Shown: positions 20,956 through 31,685 of the stretch, piece after piece
Layout of the letters: every line of letters begins with the position of its first letter
Position numbering within the stretch: the stretch's first letter is position 1
Assembly (NCBI GenBank): GCA_026122225.1
Contig: JANEZZ010001872.1
Span: 62,001 to 126,000 of the forward strand
From: Heloderma charlesbogerti
Lineage: Eukaryota; Chordata; Lepidosauria; Squamata; Helodermatidae
Direction of reading: 5' to 3'
DNA length: 64,000 nt
Notes under the pieces: model-generated
What the model was told of the DNA's origin: nothing
Seen by the model: the letters and a program-made list of their open reading frames with translations, nothing else
Database searches by the model: none
Made by a program: the position numbers and the translations under genes

Positions 20956-21539
20956 TAGGGATGTTGGAGAATTCCACCATGGACTCCAGTGAGGCCTCCC
21001 TCCCCCCCGCACCCCCCCAAAATACCCCCCAGAACGGACCTACCTGGCAGCAGATGCGGCGGTGGATGCAGTGGCAGATGCAGCGGCAGTGCCGGCTCCG
21101 GCTTGTCTTCCGGCTGCTGCCAGGATGCTGCGGCCGCAAATGGCGGCCGTCGTAGCGGCCACCATTTGCGTGCCGGCATTAGGCCATGATAGGCTACGTA
21201 AGTATTTACATAGCCTATCACAGCAAAAGGCAGCCATGCAAATGGCATAGCGGCCGCCATTTGCATCCCTGCCTTTTGCCGTGATAGGCTACATAAATAC
21301 TTACGTAGCCTATCACAGCTTCATGTAAGGCCGCAAATGGCGGCCGCTACGACGGCCCCCATTTGCAGCCACAGCAGCCCGGCAGCAGCCTGAAGTCCAG
21401 CTGTGTTCGTCCCCAGCCGGCGGCTCCACAGCCTTGCCGAGGAGCCGGCTGGGGAGGATTCCGGGGGGAGGGATGGATCTCCTCCCCCCCACCGCCGAAG
21501 CCCTGGACCGGAACCAGGTAAGGGATTCATACATCCCTA
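20956..21539 (+). mobile_element. Palindromic hAT-like element F (inside CR1)
   Basis: TGTTCTGC flanks both ends perfectly (20948-20955, 21540-21547). This is a reduced version: two TGATAGGCTACGTAAG-type hairpins and three GC-rich GGCGGCC stems remain, mirrored about a centre near 21245. The left subterminal region has lost the usual GAATGC...GCATTC hairpin. Donor motifs are weakened: CCTACCTGG on the left and CAGGTAAGGGA on the right. Because the CR1 reads across the insertion, F is younger than the CR1 copy. Confidence 0.92.
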
Positions 21540-21547
21540 TGTTCTGC

Positions 21548-21847
21548 TGAAAAGGAATCAACATGGCTTTCACAAAGGGATGTCCTGTCTCACTAACCTT
21601 TTAAAGTGCTTTGAGAGTGACAGTAAACATGTGGACAAGGTGGTCTGGTAGACATTGTTCACCAGGACTTCCAAAGGCTTTTGACAAACTCCCTCATCAA
21701 AGCTGCCTGAACAAACTTGGCAGTCATGGAATAAGAGGAGAAGTCCTCTTACAAGTTGTTACTGGTTAAAGAACAGAAAGTAGAGTGCAGGAATAAATCA
21801 TCAGTTCTTGCAATGAAAGGTTCTGTATCAGGACCAGTGCTTTTTAA
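21548..21847 (+). mobile_element. CR1 LINE, middle segment (reverse transcriptase remnant)
   Basis: Continues the CR1 coding region: AATCAACATGGCTTTCAC and GTCCTGTCTCACTAACC are typical of the CR1 polymerase domain, and the following part corresponds to the DFQKAFDKVPH and GVPQGSVLGP region with stops and shifts. It breaks at CTTTTTAA, where the second hAT family inserted. The reading frame is destroyed, so this is a pseudogene. Confidence 0.85.
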
Positions 21848-22470
21848 TAAGGCTGTGCACTGCTTTGGCCCGAGACGTGAACCCCAAGTCGAAGCGGGCT
21901 GCTTTGGGCCCCTTCCGAGGTGAAGCAGAGGGGGCATGAAGCAAACTGAAGTGGGTTGGGGGCTCTCCGAAGTGCTTCGGTGTGCTTCAGACTCAGAGCT
22001 TTGGCACCCCAGCCACACCGGTGCCTCCAACTCCTTACCTGAGCCATCACAGGAGGAGTCGCCAACTCCACTTCTGTTGCTGCAGCCGCCGCCGCCGCTG
22101 CCACCGCCAGCTCCTGAGCCCTGGACACGCACTGGCTCTTGCTGCAGGGAGTCAACATTTTTAAAGAGGCAACTTCCAGGAAGCTGCCGTTTTAAAAATG
22201 GCGACTCCCTGCAGCAAGAGCTGGCGTGTGTCCAGGGCTCAGGAGCAGACGGTGGTGGCGATGATGGCGGCAGCAGTGGCAGCCCAAGTAGGGAGCTGAG
22301 GGTTTGCATGGGGGTATCAGGGGGGCCCCAAAGCGGGATTCAGCCATCCGAATCCCGCTTCGGGGCCCACACGGATTCCAACCCCCCAATCATCCTGAAG
22401 CAAATTGGGCTTGCCTTGGAAGCCCCAAAGTGGCTTTCAAGTCGGTTCGGGGGGTCCCTGCACAGCCCTA
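21848..22470. mobile_element. hAT family 2 element with 135-bp internal palindrome
   Basis: The ends are TAAGGCTGTGCAC and CTGCACAGCCCTA, and CTTTTTAA flanks both (21840-21847, 22471-22478), a perfect 8-bp duplication. The interior holds a long palindrome at 22111-22245, in which CTCCTGAGCCCTGGACACGC faces its complement and a TTTTTAAA/TTTAAAAA pair lies near the centre. GC-rich flanks extend the symmetry to about 22086-22270. The 180-186-codon frames across it are by-products of the GC-rich palindrome. It lies within CR1 and so is younger than it. Confidence 0.9.
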
Positions 22471-22478
22471 CTTTTTAA

Positions 22479-23213
22479 CTTGTCCATAAATTAGGAATTA
22501 GGAATGAGCAGTAAGGTGGCCAAGTTTGCTGAAGACACCAAATTATTTAGGATAGCTGAAAGGGATTGTGAAGAACTCTAAAAGGATCTTCCTAACTGGG
22601 AGAATTGGCATTAAAAGGCAGTTCAGTGTAAGCCCGTGTAAAGTGATGCACAGTGGGGCAAAAACTCCCAGCTTCATGTATATGCTGATGGTTTCCAAGC
22701 TGGTGGTGACTGACCAAGAAAGAGGGTTGTGGTGGATAGCTCAGTGAAACAGTGTACAGCTGCTGTGAAAAGGGCAAATTCCATGTTGGGCATAATTAGA
22801 AAAGGAATTGTAAACAAAATTGGCAATATCATAGTGCACTTATACAAATCTATGATGTGACCTCACTTGGTAATTGCACCTCAGAAAGGATATGGTAGAG
22901 TTGGAAAAGGTACAGGAAAGGACAACCAAAACATTCAAGGGGTTGGAGCAACTCCCCTATGAGGAAAGGTTACAATGTCTGGGGCTGTTTAGCTTAGAAA
23001 AAAGGCAAGTATGGTGAGACATGATAGAGGTGTACAATATTATGCATGGTGTGGAAGGAAGTGAATGGGGATGCCTTTTTCTTCCTCTCTCATAATACTA
23101 GAACAGGAAGCTGAATTGTGGGAGATTCAGGACAGACAAAAGGAGGTATTTCTTCACCCAGTGCATAGTCAAAGTATGGAACTTGCTGCCAGAAGACTCT
23201 AGTATGAGAGAGT
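22479..23213 (+). mobile_element. CR1 LINE, 3' segment
   Basis: Resumes CR1 directly after the hAT insertion: GGCCAAGTTTGCTGAAGACA corresponds to the FADDTKLF region, followed by the C-terminal region and the CR1 3' untranslated part (AGTATGGAACTTGCTGCCA). The usual 3' end is absent; it stops just before element G at 23222. Numerous stops and indels show that it is dead. Confidence 0.87.
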
Positions 23214-23221
23214 GTTATGCT

Positions 23222-24014
23222 TAGGGATGGCAGAGAATTCCGCCATGGATCACAGGGAGGCTGAATGCCAGTGCATTCGGCCCCCCAAAATCTGTGGCGG
23301 AACGACCTGCCACCCCACCCCACCCCCGTGTATCCCCCCGGGACGAGACTTACCTGGGGCAGATCTTGTGGGCGGCGGTGGCGGCGGCTGCGGAGGCTGT
23401 GGCAGTGGCGGCTGGTCTTCCGACCGGCTGCCACCGCCACCATTTGCAGGGTTTTTTGTGTGTTTTTTTACACCCACGTGATAGGCTACATAAGTTTTTA
23501 CGTAGCCTAAAATGACTGGGTTAAAAAAAAAAAAAACTGCGTACGCAAATGGCGGCGGCTACAGCCGCCGCCATTTCCATTCCTTATTTTGGGCCGTCTT
23601 AGTCTACGTAAATAATTACGCAGACTAAGATGGCGAAAATAAGGGGAATGCAAATAGCATCCACTACGCTATTTGCATTCCCCTTATTTTCACCGTCTTA
23701 GTCTACGTAAATATTTACGTAGATTAAGACGTCAAAAATAAGGAACGCAAATGGCAGCGGCCATAGCCGCCGCCATTTGCGTACGCAGTTGTTGTTGTTT
23801 TCCCCCAGAGCCCTCTGCGGCTGGAAATCCGGCTGCAGATGGCTCTGGCCTGGCTGGGCCTGGCCGGCTGCTGAGCTGGCCATGGAGGATTCTGGGGGCG
23901 GGGGAGGAACGGAGCACCTCCCCCCCATCCAGGATTCCGGGGGGAGGGATGGAGCACCTCCCCCCCACCATCAGCATAATCCGCGAACAGGTAAGTGATT
24001 TTCGTGCATCCCTA
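23222..24014 (+). mobile_element. Palindromic hAT-like element G
   Basis: GTTATGCT flanks both ends perfectly (23214-23221, 24015-24022). Starting from the left: a GAATGC...GCATTC mini-palindrome, an ACTTACCTGGGG antisense donor (about 23348), a GTGATAGGCTACATAAG hairpin, then the mirrored core GCAAATGGCGG / GTCTTAGTCTACGTAAA / AATAAGGGGAATGCAAATAG and back. The matching right outer hairpin is missing, so symmetry is incomplete on that side. The G-run/C-run unit is duplicated (about 23884-23968), and CAGGTAAGTGA lies near the right end. Confidence 0.92.
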
Positions 24015-24022
24015 GTTATGCT

Positions 24023-24285
24023 AGTATCCTTGCATAATACCTAGTGTAATGCCCTAATTCAAGCCACTGTTTCATTCTCTGAACAAGTGACGTTCCTTGG
24101 TATTACAGTTTGAATTGCTAGGCAATTCCAAAGAGATGGAAACTGGTAGAGGGTAATTTGGCATCCATTATTGCCACTTTAGGACTACATCCACTATGTA
24201 ATTCTTAGAAATAGAAACTTTGCCTGCTCCACAAAAGTTAAGACTTTCTCTAGGTAGCAGGAAAGCATCCAATATTCCCCTGCCA
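24023..24285. other. Unannotated spacer
   Basis: No recognised repeat or gene. Confidence 0.4.
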
Positions 24286-24330
24286 CCTCCTCTCCTCTCC
24301 TCTCCTCTCCTCTCCTCTCCTCTCCTCTCT
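24286..24330. repeat. (TCCTC)n minisatellite
   Basis: Eight to nine pentanucleotide units in a pyrimidine-only tract. Confidence 0.95.
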
Positions 24331-25099
24331 GCTCCTCTAAAGCAACGGGTGGGCAGAAAAGATATTGGGATCAACTTATATGTCATTGGATAATTTACAG
24401 TAGATCACAAGTGTTTCCAGCTTCTGATTATGTAACAATATCAACAAAAAGGTTTCCCCCTCTAAGTTAGAATTCTTGGTCTATGCTAACTTATATATAG
24501 ATTTGTACTTGTACTATATATGCAAATCATCCCAGTGTAGAACTCATGGGGTACTGAAGGTAGTTAGCTCCTCCCTCTGAATTGCTATTTTGCATCTGTT
24601 TCCACTCATAGCCTTTCCTTCTGTAGACTTCCTTAAGTTAATGTATCTTAGGATCCAAGCCATAACATACAAGTACCCAAGTCCAGGATCGACCCTCAAA
24701 TGTTTGCTTTGAATTGATTTTTTTTTAGGAGGGGGGGAGGAATGAACCTCTTATCCTTCAAGAACATTTCATCAGATAATTGTGTCCAGATGAACTTTCG
24801 ATTTCCTTTCTTTGATTCATTCCTTTTAACAATAAAACTATAAGCAGGTTCTGTTGTACGTTTTGGACCAATGCCAGCTAATGAGATTACTCTGGAATAA
24901 CTAGATAAAAGTTTGTGTCCCTAGCTTGGTTCTTTGGGATAATTACTTTTGGACAGAAATTCTTGACATCGTCAGGTAGCAAAGATAAGCAGTATATGTG
25001 CCATTGACTTCAGTGAGAGAAACAGAAATCAGTAGGATCAACTGAAATAGAAGTGCTTAATTTGGGCTGAATTACCCCATTGCTAACAGGTTTTTAAAG
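24331..25099. other. Unannotated AT-rich sequence
   Basis: No gene or clear repeat recognised. Confidence 0.45.
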
Positions 25100-25610
25100 T
25101 AGGGCTGTGCATGGACCCCCCACTTCACTCCAGATGCTGCTTCAGGCCTTCTGAAGTGGCCCTGCTTCGCTTCGGATGGATTCGGACCCCATCTGCTTCA
25201 ACTCAGAGCTGAATCTGAAGCAAGATTCAGACATCCGAATCAATCGTTTTTGGTGTTTTCCCATTGACTTGCATGGGACAACACAAATGGACATCGCCTT
25301 TTCAGTTTTCATGATACATACATGGCATCTGGGGAACTCTCAGCCCATCTGGAGGGGTGTTCACCTGCCAAATATCAGGCAATTTGGCCCAGTAGTTTTT
25401 ATTTTATGCTAGGTGCAGGTGAAATTTGATTTTTTTCAAGGAAATCTCTCAAAGCAAAGAGCTATAACTTTTCACTGCTTCCACAGAAGTGCATGAAAGT
25501 TGGAGAGTGCACAGCCCCCCTGGAGAGCATCCCACCTGCCAAATCGCAGACAGTTTAGCCAAGGAATTTTTGTGCTAGGTGCAGGTAAAATGTGCTGTTC
25601 TCAGTAATTC
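25100..25610 (+). mobile_element. hAT family 2-like element, one end recognised
   Basis: The left end TAGGGCTGTGCATGG matches the terminus class of the element at 21848. Downstream, two segments that repeat each other (CACCTGCCAAATATCAGG... and CACCTGCCAAATCGCAGA..., each followed by TGCTAGGTGCAGGT) suggest an internal duplication of about 180 bp. The right terminus was not found, so the end coordinate is approximate. Confidence 0.55.
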
Positions 25611-25974
25611 AAACCTAACTTCATAAAGGGATAATCAAGTTCAGTGTTGAAGTGGTGAGGAGGTCAGTATCCCATAACTCTTCTGTAGGTTTCTTTGAAG
25701 CACAAATAACCCCTTTCCCCTAGTACTGCTTTCCCATTCACAGTCAATAACCTCAAGGTCTCTTTGGCTGAATAGCCTGGGGAAACACTGGCTGGTAGGC
25801 AGGAAGCAAACACAGCAACCCTGCCAGGAGGGCAACAGCAGCACCTCAGCCACCTCTGCCCCTGCCCAAAGATGCCTCATATTGGGCTTTCTTGCTTTGC
25901 AACACACAGTGTAGTGTGGACAATGTAAATTGCAATGGATTATGTTCTCAACTGCATTTTGGCTACATATTCAT

Positions 25975-26344
25975 TCATTCATTCATTCATTTACAATATT
26001 TATATACCACTCCTCATCAGAAGATTTCGGAGCAGTGAACAACATGATAAAAGAATAAAACAATGGTTAAAAGAGTTAAGACATCTTTAAAAAAGGACAA
26101 ACCCCAACAAAGTGGAGTTTGACAAACCACGGCTGGTCATGCAAGGAAGGCCTCTTGAAAGAACAATGTCTTCAGGATGCACCGGAAGGAACACAATGTT
26201 GGCACCTGTCTGACCTCTAAAGGTAGGGAATTCCACAGGAAGGGGGCCACCACACTGAAGGCTCTTTTCCTGGTGGACTCCAACTGGGTCATGGGTCCAT
26301 GTGGAACCACCAGGAACATACATATGTGAATCCCTTTGTTTGTC
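25975..26344 (-). mobile_element. LINE 3' end with C-terminal ORF remnant (L2/CR1-like)
   Basis: On the minus strand the segment encodes RKRAFSVVAPFLWNSLP and then VRQVPTLCSFRCILKTLFF, matching the C-terminal consensus of L2-like LINE polymerases (AFS-AP-LWN-LP followed by F...LKT.LF). It ends in a tail with tandem ATTC units at about 25975-25995. The copy is strongly 5'-truncated, with no reverse transcriptase domain. Confidence 0.8.
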
Positions 26345-26520
26345 CAGACCCTGGATGGAATCCAACATGTAGGGCTCCTCTCCACTGCAACCTCCAGCTT
26401 CAGGAGCAGATTTTGAGGATGCATGGAGACTGCTGGGAGGACATGGAATTGTCCCCTCCCTGTTCTGCTGATGGCAGCAGTTATTTCCATCAGTGAGAAG
26501 ACTCAACTGGATGCCCCCCT
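26345..26520. mobile_element. MITE of the GATCC-family (copy 3, partial)
   Basis: GGATGGAATCCAACATGTAG near the left and CTGATGGCAGCAG/CATCAGTG near the right resemble diverged copies of 10786-11045, including TTCAGGAGCAGATTTTGAGG at the place of the central hairpin. Ends are not clear. Confidence 0.5.
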
Positions 26521-27189
26521 CTAATATATCTACTGTCTACGAAGGTTCAGGGCATCTTCTGAAAGTGCAATCTCATAAAGGCTTTCCCCAGAGAGAGAAA
26601 TATAAGTTCTTTGAAGTTACATCACTGGGTGTGGTCTGCCTTAACAAAGTGATGCTTTCATGTTCTGAATCACTTTCATATCTCATAGGCTAAGTTTGCA
26701 AAAAATAAATAATAATAGTCTTGTCTTTAACTCATGTCTTTTCAGCTTCAAGTAACTTCAATTATTTGAATAACTACTTTTGACATGTTTTCTTTCTTTA
26801 CATTCAACAAGAATTATAGTTGTTACTAAGAGAAATTCATGCTGCTATTCATAATGGACCTGAATCATTGAGAAATAAGTGGAAATTGTATGGAGTAATC
26901 TTTTTTTAAAAGACCAAAAATGCTCAAGGAAAGGCTTTAATTAACAATGCTGTTAGTCAGGGAAAAGCAGTTTGTTCATCACCACAGTACCACATAGCAA
27001 ATATACTTAGATCATGGGGTCACAACTAGACTGGATATTTTTCTTTCATGTAATTAACCTGATTTGCCTAACAACTTTACAAAACGTCAGTGTGGAGTTT
27101 GTCTGACTGAAATTGTTAGACATGTTTCCCATATGACAGTTGTTTTCATTCTTGAGGGAACATTAAACTTCAGATTTCTGTCTTGATGC
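26521..27189. other. Unannotated AT-rich sequence
   Basis: No gene or repeat recognised. Confidence 0.45.
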
Positions 27190-27610
27190 AACACCCTTTA
27201 TTGTATTTATCCATGCATTTAAAACATTTCTAGCCTGCATTTCAACCAAAGCTCTCAAAGCAGCTCACAATTACAATAATTAATATCAAAATTTATTTAA
27301 AATTGCACTATCATAAAAAAAACACACCAGGAGATCAGCAGCTAAAAAATGGAAGTAAAATTGGCAATAAGAGCAAAACCAGTAGAAATAAAATTGTCTA
27401 TTGAAACCACAAGAGAATAAAATGTCTTCACCTGGGGCTGGGACCAAAAGGACAACACGTTGGGACCAGCTGAATGGCCCAGTGGAGAGCATTCCAGACC
27501 AGGACCCACAATGATCTGATGTCCACTTGTCATCCACTGCACCTCTGGAGATGGCAGCACCCGGGACAAGGTGTGTGGTTGCAGGTCTTAATCGACCAGG
27601 AAGATCATAT
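27190..27610 (-). repeat. LINE-type 3' tail
   Basis: In reverse orientation this reads as the common squamate LINE tail: CTTCACCTGG, AACACGTTGGGACC and CATTCCAGACC, with an AT-rich AAAATTTATTT region and AAAGCTCTCAAAGCAGCTCAC toward the low-coordinate end. It is decayed, with no intact frame. Confidence 0.6.
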
Positions 27611-27741
27611 GAGAGTTGTTGGTCCTTCAGATGCTTTGATCTCAAGCTCCACAAGACAAAGTCTAAGTCAAGGAAGCATTATGGCATGTACCTAGTAACA
27701 AATTGGACACTAGTAACCATCTTTCAATACTAGTGAGATAT

Positions 27742-28146
27742 TAGAGATGGGAGAGAAATTTTGCACTTTTGAACCATGAGGCGAACCGAAATTCAGTTCT
27801 CTTTTGAAATGTGCACTTCTCCCAATTTTATAGTGTTCTCCAGTAAAAAATGAGTACAAAAATATATATGAAGGGGGGAAAGTGTGCATCGATACTTTAT
27901 ATTAGGGACATTGCAAAAAGAATGTGTACATTAGGCAAAAATATATGCAAACTGTATGTATTAGGAGAAATGTGCACACAAATGCATACACATTTTCATG
28001 TGAAGTTTAAAAAAAAAACAAAAAACTTCAAGGTCAGGATGAACCAAACTTAAGACTGGAGAAAGTGTCAGAGTTTGAGATGAATTTAAGATTAGAAAAA
28101 TGGGGATATGAGAGAAACCAAAAACTGATAGATTTGTCCATCTTTA
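27742..28146. mobile_element. hAT-like non-autonomous element L
   Basis: Begins TAGAGATGG and ends CCATCTTTA. TGAGATAT (27734-27741) and TGAGATAC (28147-28154) are an 8-bp duplication with one mismatch. The interior is AT-rich with alternating GTGCA/TGCAC-type motifs resembling element K on the opposite strand. It encodes nothing. Confidence 0.8.
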
Positions 28147-28305
28147 TGAGATACATTCAGAGCAGCCAGGACTAGTCAGTAATCTGGCTACCATATTCTG
28201 AGCCAATTGAAGTTCCACATCATCTTGCCTGCTGAGGAACCCTGCATGTGAGTAATGGAACGTTAATATATTGCAGAGAATTTAGGGACATATTCTGGGG
28301 CATAC

Positions 28306-28548
28306 AGTCAGGGTTGGATCCAGGATCTGCCTTCTGCAAGAGGAAGGGCTCTACTCGCAGAAGTTCCCCCAGCCCGTTTTTGATGGGATCCCACTCCCCC
28401 ACCCCCATGCCACAGCTCGCCCCATTCAGTAACGTCTCCTGACTTGCTGTGTAGCATCTTCAGGGTGCTGCCATGGGAAGGAGGGGGCAGGGAAGTCCGC
28501 TTCCACCAGCACAGTTAATCTAGCTTAAATCTGGATCCAGCCCTTGAT
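28306..28548. mobile_element. MITE of the GATCC-family (copy 4)
   Basis: GGTTGGATCCAGGATCTGCC on the left faces AAATCTGGATCCAGCCCT on the right. GAAGGGCTCTACTCGCAGAAG faces CCGCTTCCACCAGC. Nearly the same layout as 42988-43240, so these two are one subfamily. Confidence 0.8.
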
Positions 28549-28569
28549 TTATGCTGCACACTGGCTATG

Positions 28570-29030
28570 CTTGTTGCAATGCTGTCAGATTGCATGAACT
28601 CATAGAACAATAACAGAATAAGAGAAATCTGATCATTTCTAGTCACGTCCCCTGTGAAGTATGGATGTATGTGAACTTGTGACTGTTTTCTCCTGTTAGG
28701 CTGCTTGCCAGCACACTGATGCTATTTTGAATGATGGGCCACTGCAGCTCTGGCAGCTTGATTCATATTCTCGGGCATAACTTTAGCAAATCCCCAGTAT
28801 CCTTTCTCCAAAACACCCTTTTACAAAACAAGGCAGTGAAACTTAAAGTGTTGCTGTCTGTCACTCCATCAGCATGCTACTGATGTGCTTGGCAAGTTAC
28901 CAGAAAGGAGAGCAGCAGCTGCTAATGGATCCCTCTGACATTTTTATGCGCAACATATGCCTTGACAGCAGTGATAAATCCGCATGGGGAAGCCCATGAC
29001 CCACAAACTGAATTCATTTGAAATATTTCG
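28570..29030. other. Repeat-free stretch, possible conserved non-coding sequence
   Basis: No repeats are recognised. The text around 28850-28980 has a dense, complex composition with clustered E-box and AT-rich motifs (GCAGCAGCTGCT, GATAAATC), the kind often seen in conserved vertebrate enhancers. This is an impression only; without alignment it cannot be supported further. Confidence 0.25.
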
Positions 29031-29302
29031 ACTACATTCTTTAGTGTAAGAACAGAAAGCCCAGATCTCAACAATGGCTCGCATCCGTGGAATAGTTTTG
29101 AGGATGGGACTCTTTAGACACAGACGGTACGAGCCATTTTGAAAGGAACTGTAGACTGAAACAATGAGGATCCTGCAGTTGGTAAATTATAGTCAACAAT
29201 CCTGCAATTGGTAAACTGTTGAAATAGTTGATGTGTGTTTTCAGGGTATTTGGGTACATACATGGCAGGATAATGTACATTCACACTTATTGGTTTTTTA
29301 AG

Positions 29303-29760
29303 GGCGCAATCCTATGTGGATACACAGCAGCCTCCAAACGTGGAGGCTGCTGACTATCCAATGCAGACTGGGAGGAGAGTGGTGGCTCCATGCTCCAGCT
29401 GCCCCGCATTTCTGCTAGATGGGCAAAGTCACCTGTCCAGCAGCGGTGCCTGAGAGGGGAAGGGAAGGAGGCTGGGTTGGCTGTAGGAAACAGCACAAGG
29501 CAGCCACCTCAGCCTCCTCCTCCCCCCACCCCAGGAACGCTCCCTTTTCCCTGTCTCCATGCTCCATCTTCCAAGCGTGGAGAGGTAGCCAGCATGGTTC
29601 TCTCCATGCCAGCTATGAGGGGGTGAGGAGCATGGTTTCCTGGCTCCCAGGTCAAAGCCCTATCTCCGACCTTGTAGCCAGGAAGCCAAACAATCTACAG
29701 CCCCCCAGATGCTGTCAAGGGGCCATGGGATTGCTCTCCAAAGTGCTTTAAAGTTATGTC
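29303..29760. mobile_element. MITE related to 8373-8808 (right end unclear)
   Basis: Begins GGGCGCAATCCTATG like the element at 8373 and has the same CAGCCTCCAAACGTGGAGGCTG hairpin-plus-GACTATCC arrangement near its start. GC-rich interior. No clear right terminus, so the end is approximate. Confidence 0.55.
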
Positions 29761-30109
29761 CAGTGCATGCCATGGAGAGTGCTTTAAACTATCTTCTTCA
29801 GTGGACTCAATGAAAAACCTATATTGTATGTATAGTGTATACTGTGAGTGTTTAAAGTGCTTTAAAGAGGCATTCTCGGAGGACTAGCCACTTAATAGTA
29901 TGCATGGGCTCTTAAACCACAGTAAATAATGTGAAAGACAGCAACATCTTGCACAACTTGGCACTATTAATTCTTACCAAGCTATAATGTTACCATTGCA
30001 TGATCTAACCACATGGTTGTGACTGGAGTTCACCAGTTCATAATTGGGAGCACTTGGATTAAATTTAAAGGTATTTGAAACAAATAAATATTTATTTCAG
30101 TGGAGATAT
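29761..30109. other. Unannotated sequence
   Basis: TGCTTTAAA occurs near 29748, 29781 and 29862, a degenerate local repeat. Nothing else stands out. Confidence 0.4.
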
Positions 30110-30131
30110 TGATGGATGGATGGATGGATGG

Positions 30132-30162
<31 letters not shown>
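30110..30162. repeat. (GGAT)n(GATA)n microsatellite
   Basis: A GGAT run followed directly by a GATA run. Compound tetranucleotide repeat. Confidence 0.96.
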
Positions 30163-31685
30163 CTGGCAATGTATGCAACACTGTATCCTCTTTTGACTTC
30201 ATTTTTGGTGGTGCATTTCTTCTTCTTTGGCTACGTGTAAGTGACCAGCCTAAGTCTAACCTATCTCACAGGTCTTGCGTGACCCCGTGAGCATAAAATG
30301 GGACAACACCCCTCTTCCCAGTACAACTCCCCAAGGATACATGTGATAAATAAGTGCTAGAAAGCTGAGGATGAAAATGTTGTGGTCTTCATAATTAAGA
30401 GGAAGGCAGCCACAAAAGAAGTAGCTAGATGTGGTTGAAAAATGTCATCACCTGCAAAGACAAAGAGCTGTTTCTCCAAAATTCTCTATTTGTTTTATCT
30501 AATATGATAAATCTCTTATTAGAGTTGTCACTGCAGTACAAATGCAAATTACACAATAATGTTGGAACAATTAAAATTTAGTCCACGGGTTTATTGTCAG
30601 GGGAGAATTGTAATTGAATTCATATTGCTTCCGAACTAGGTGGAAATGGTTATAATGAAACACATTGGTTTTATATTTCACATGTTATTGTTTGAACATT
30701 GAAGCATCTGTCTGGAACATTTTACCCCCCAAAAGGCAGATCAGGGAAGTGTCATGAGAAAAAGCTGCTTAACACTGTTAATGTGACTTCTTCAAATAAG
30801 TTTGATTATCTAAACCCAAGAAATTAAAAGTTATGTATCTCAAAACTATCTTGATTCTATTAAGGGCTTACTTTCCAATGTAGCTCAGGGACAAATTTTG
30901 AAGAGTTTCACACAGCTCAATTGAGGATCTTATTTGTTAAAAGGCTCAGCTGTCATTTAAGAACAAAAATAAGGGCTCCCACTGTGCTATTAGCATACAC
31001 ATTTTCCCCCAACAAAGGGATTATATGTGCAAGTATAAATTAAATCAAAATTAAGACTGTATGCAATTGGCCCCAAAGTTCATCTTATATATACTTTAAA
31101 AATAATTACCCAGTCCTAGAGCCAAAGAAGGCTTTATGAAAAATGTGCAGCTATAACCAAAAATGGATGCCTGACATTCCCTCACCCCCTCTGCAATGTA
31201 TTATAGTAGAACATACTTCATGTGATGTCACAGGTTCGCCCACCACTTATCATCAGCATCTACTATGTGGAGCAGATATAGGAAGACACAGAACCTGAGA
31301 TATCACAATACAAGGTGCATTCATATTACAGGGTCAGAATGGGAACTGGATATCTGATGGTTATTTTGGGCAGCAACCTCACTTTTGCCGTAACATCTAG
31401 TTTGGTACTTATATGCAGGAACCAGCAATTCTCGTAAAGATTTACATGAAGATAATTCAAGGATTAAACTATTCCTTCCACAGATAAAACCATGATGGGA
31501 AATAATAAATGGGGTTATCACCTTTGGAGGTGGAAAGCTCAACCATATTGTTTCCCTCTTAACAGAGGGCTTATGAATTTCCCACCTTCATTCTTATGCA
31601 CACTTGAAACTGCCTGGAGGGAGAGCAAAATCAAACCTACTCCCTGACTTTATTTGATCATAAACAGAACCAGGTTGGAGCAAAG
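30163..31685. other. AT-rich sequence, possibly with conserved non-coding parts
   Basis: From 30480 to 31100 there is no recognised repeat, and motifs such as an ATGCAAAT octamer (about 30542) and TAATTGAATT (about 30612) are present. 30210-30350 resembles a decayed LINE tail (CCTATCTCACAGG...GATAAATAAG). No exon recognised. Confidence 0.35.

Noticed and set aside
21749..22478. Overlapping 180- and 186-codon open frames on both strands
   Set aside because: They span the GC-rich palindromic hAT family-2 element and run into CR1. No domain is recognisable, and long frames on both strands are expected from a GC-rich inverted repeat.
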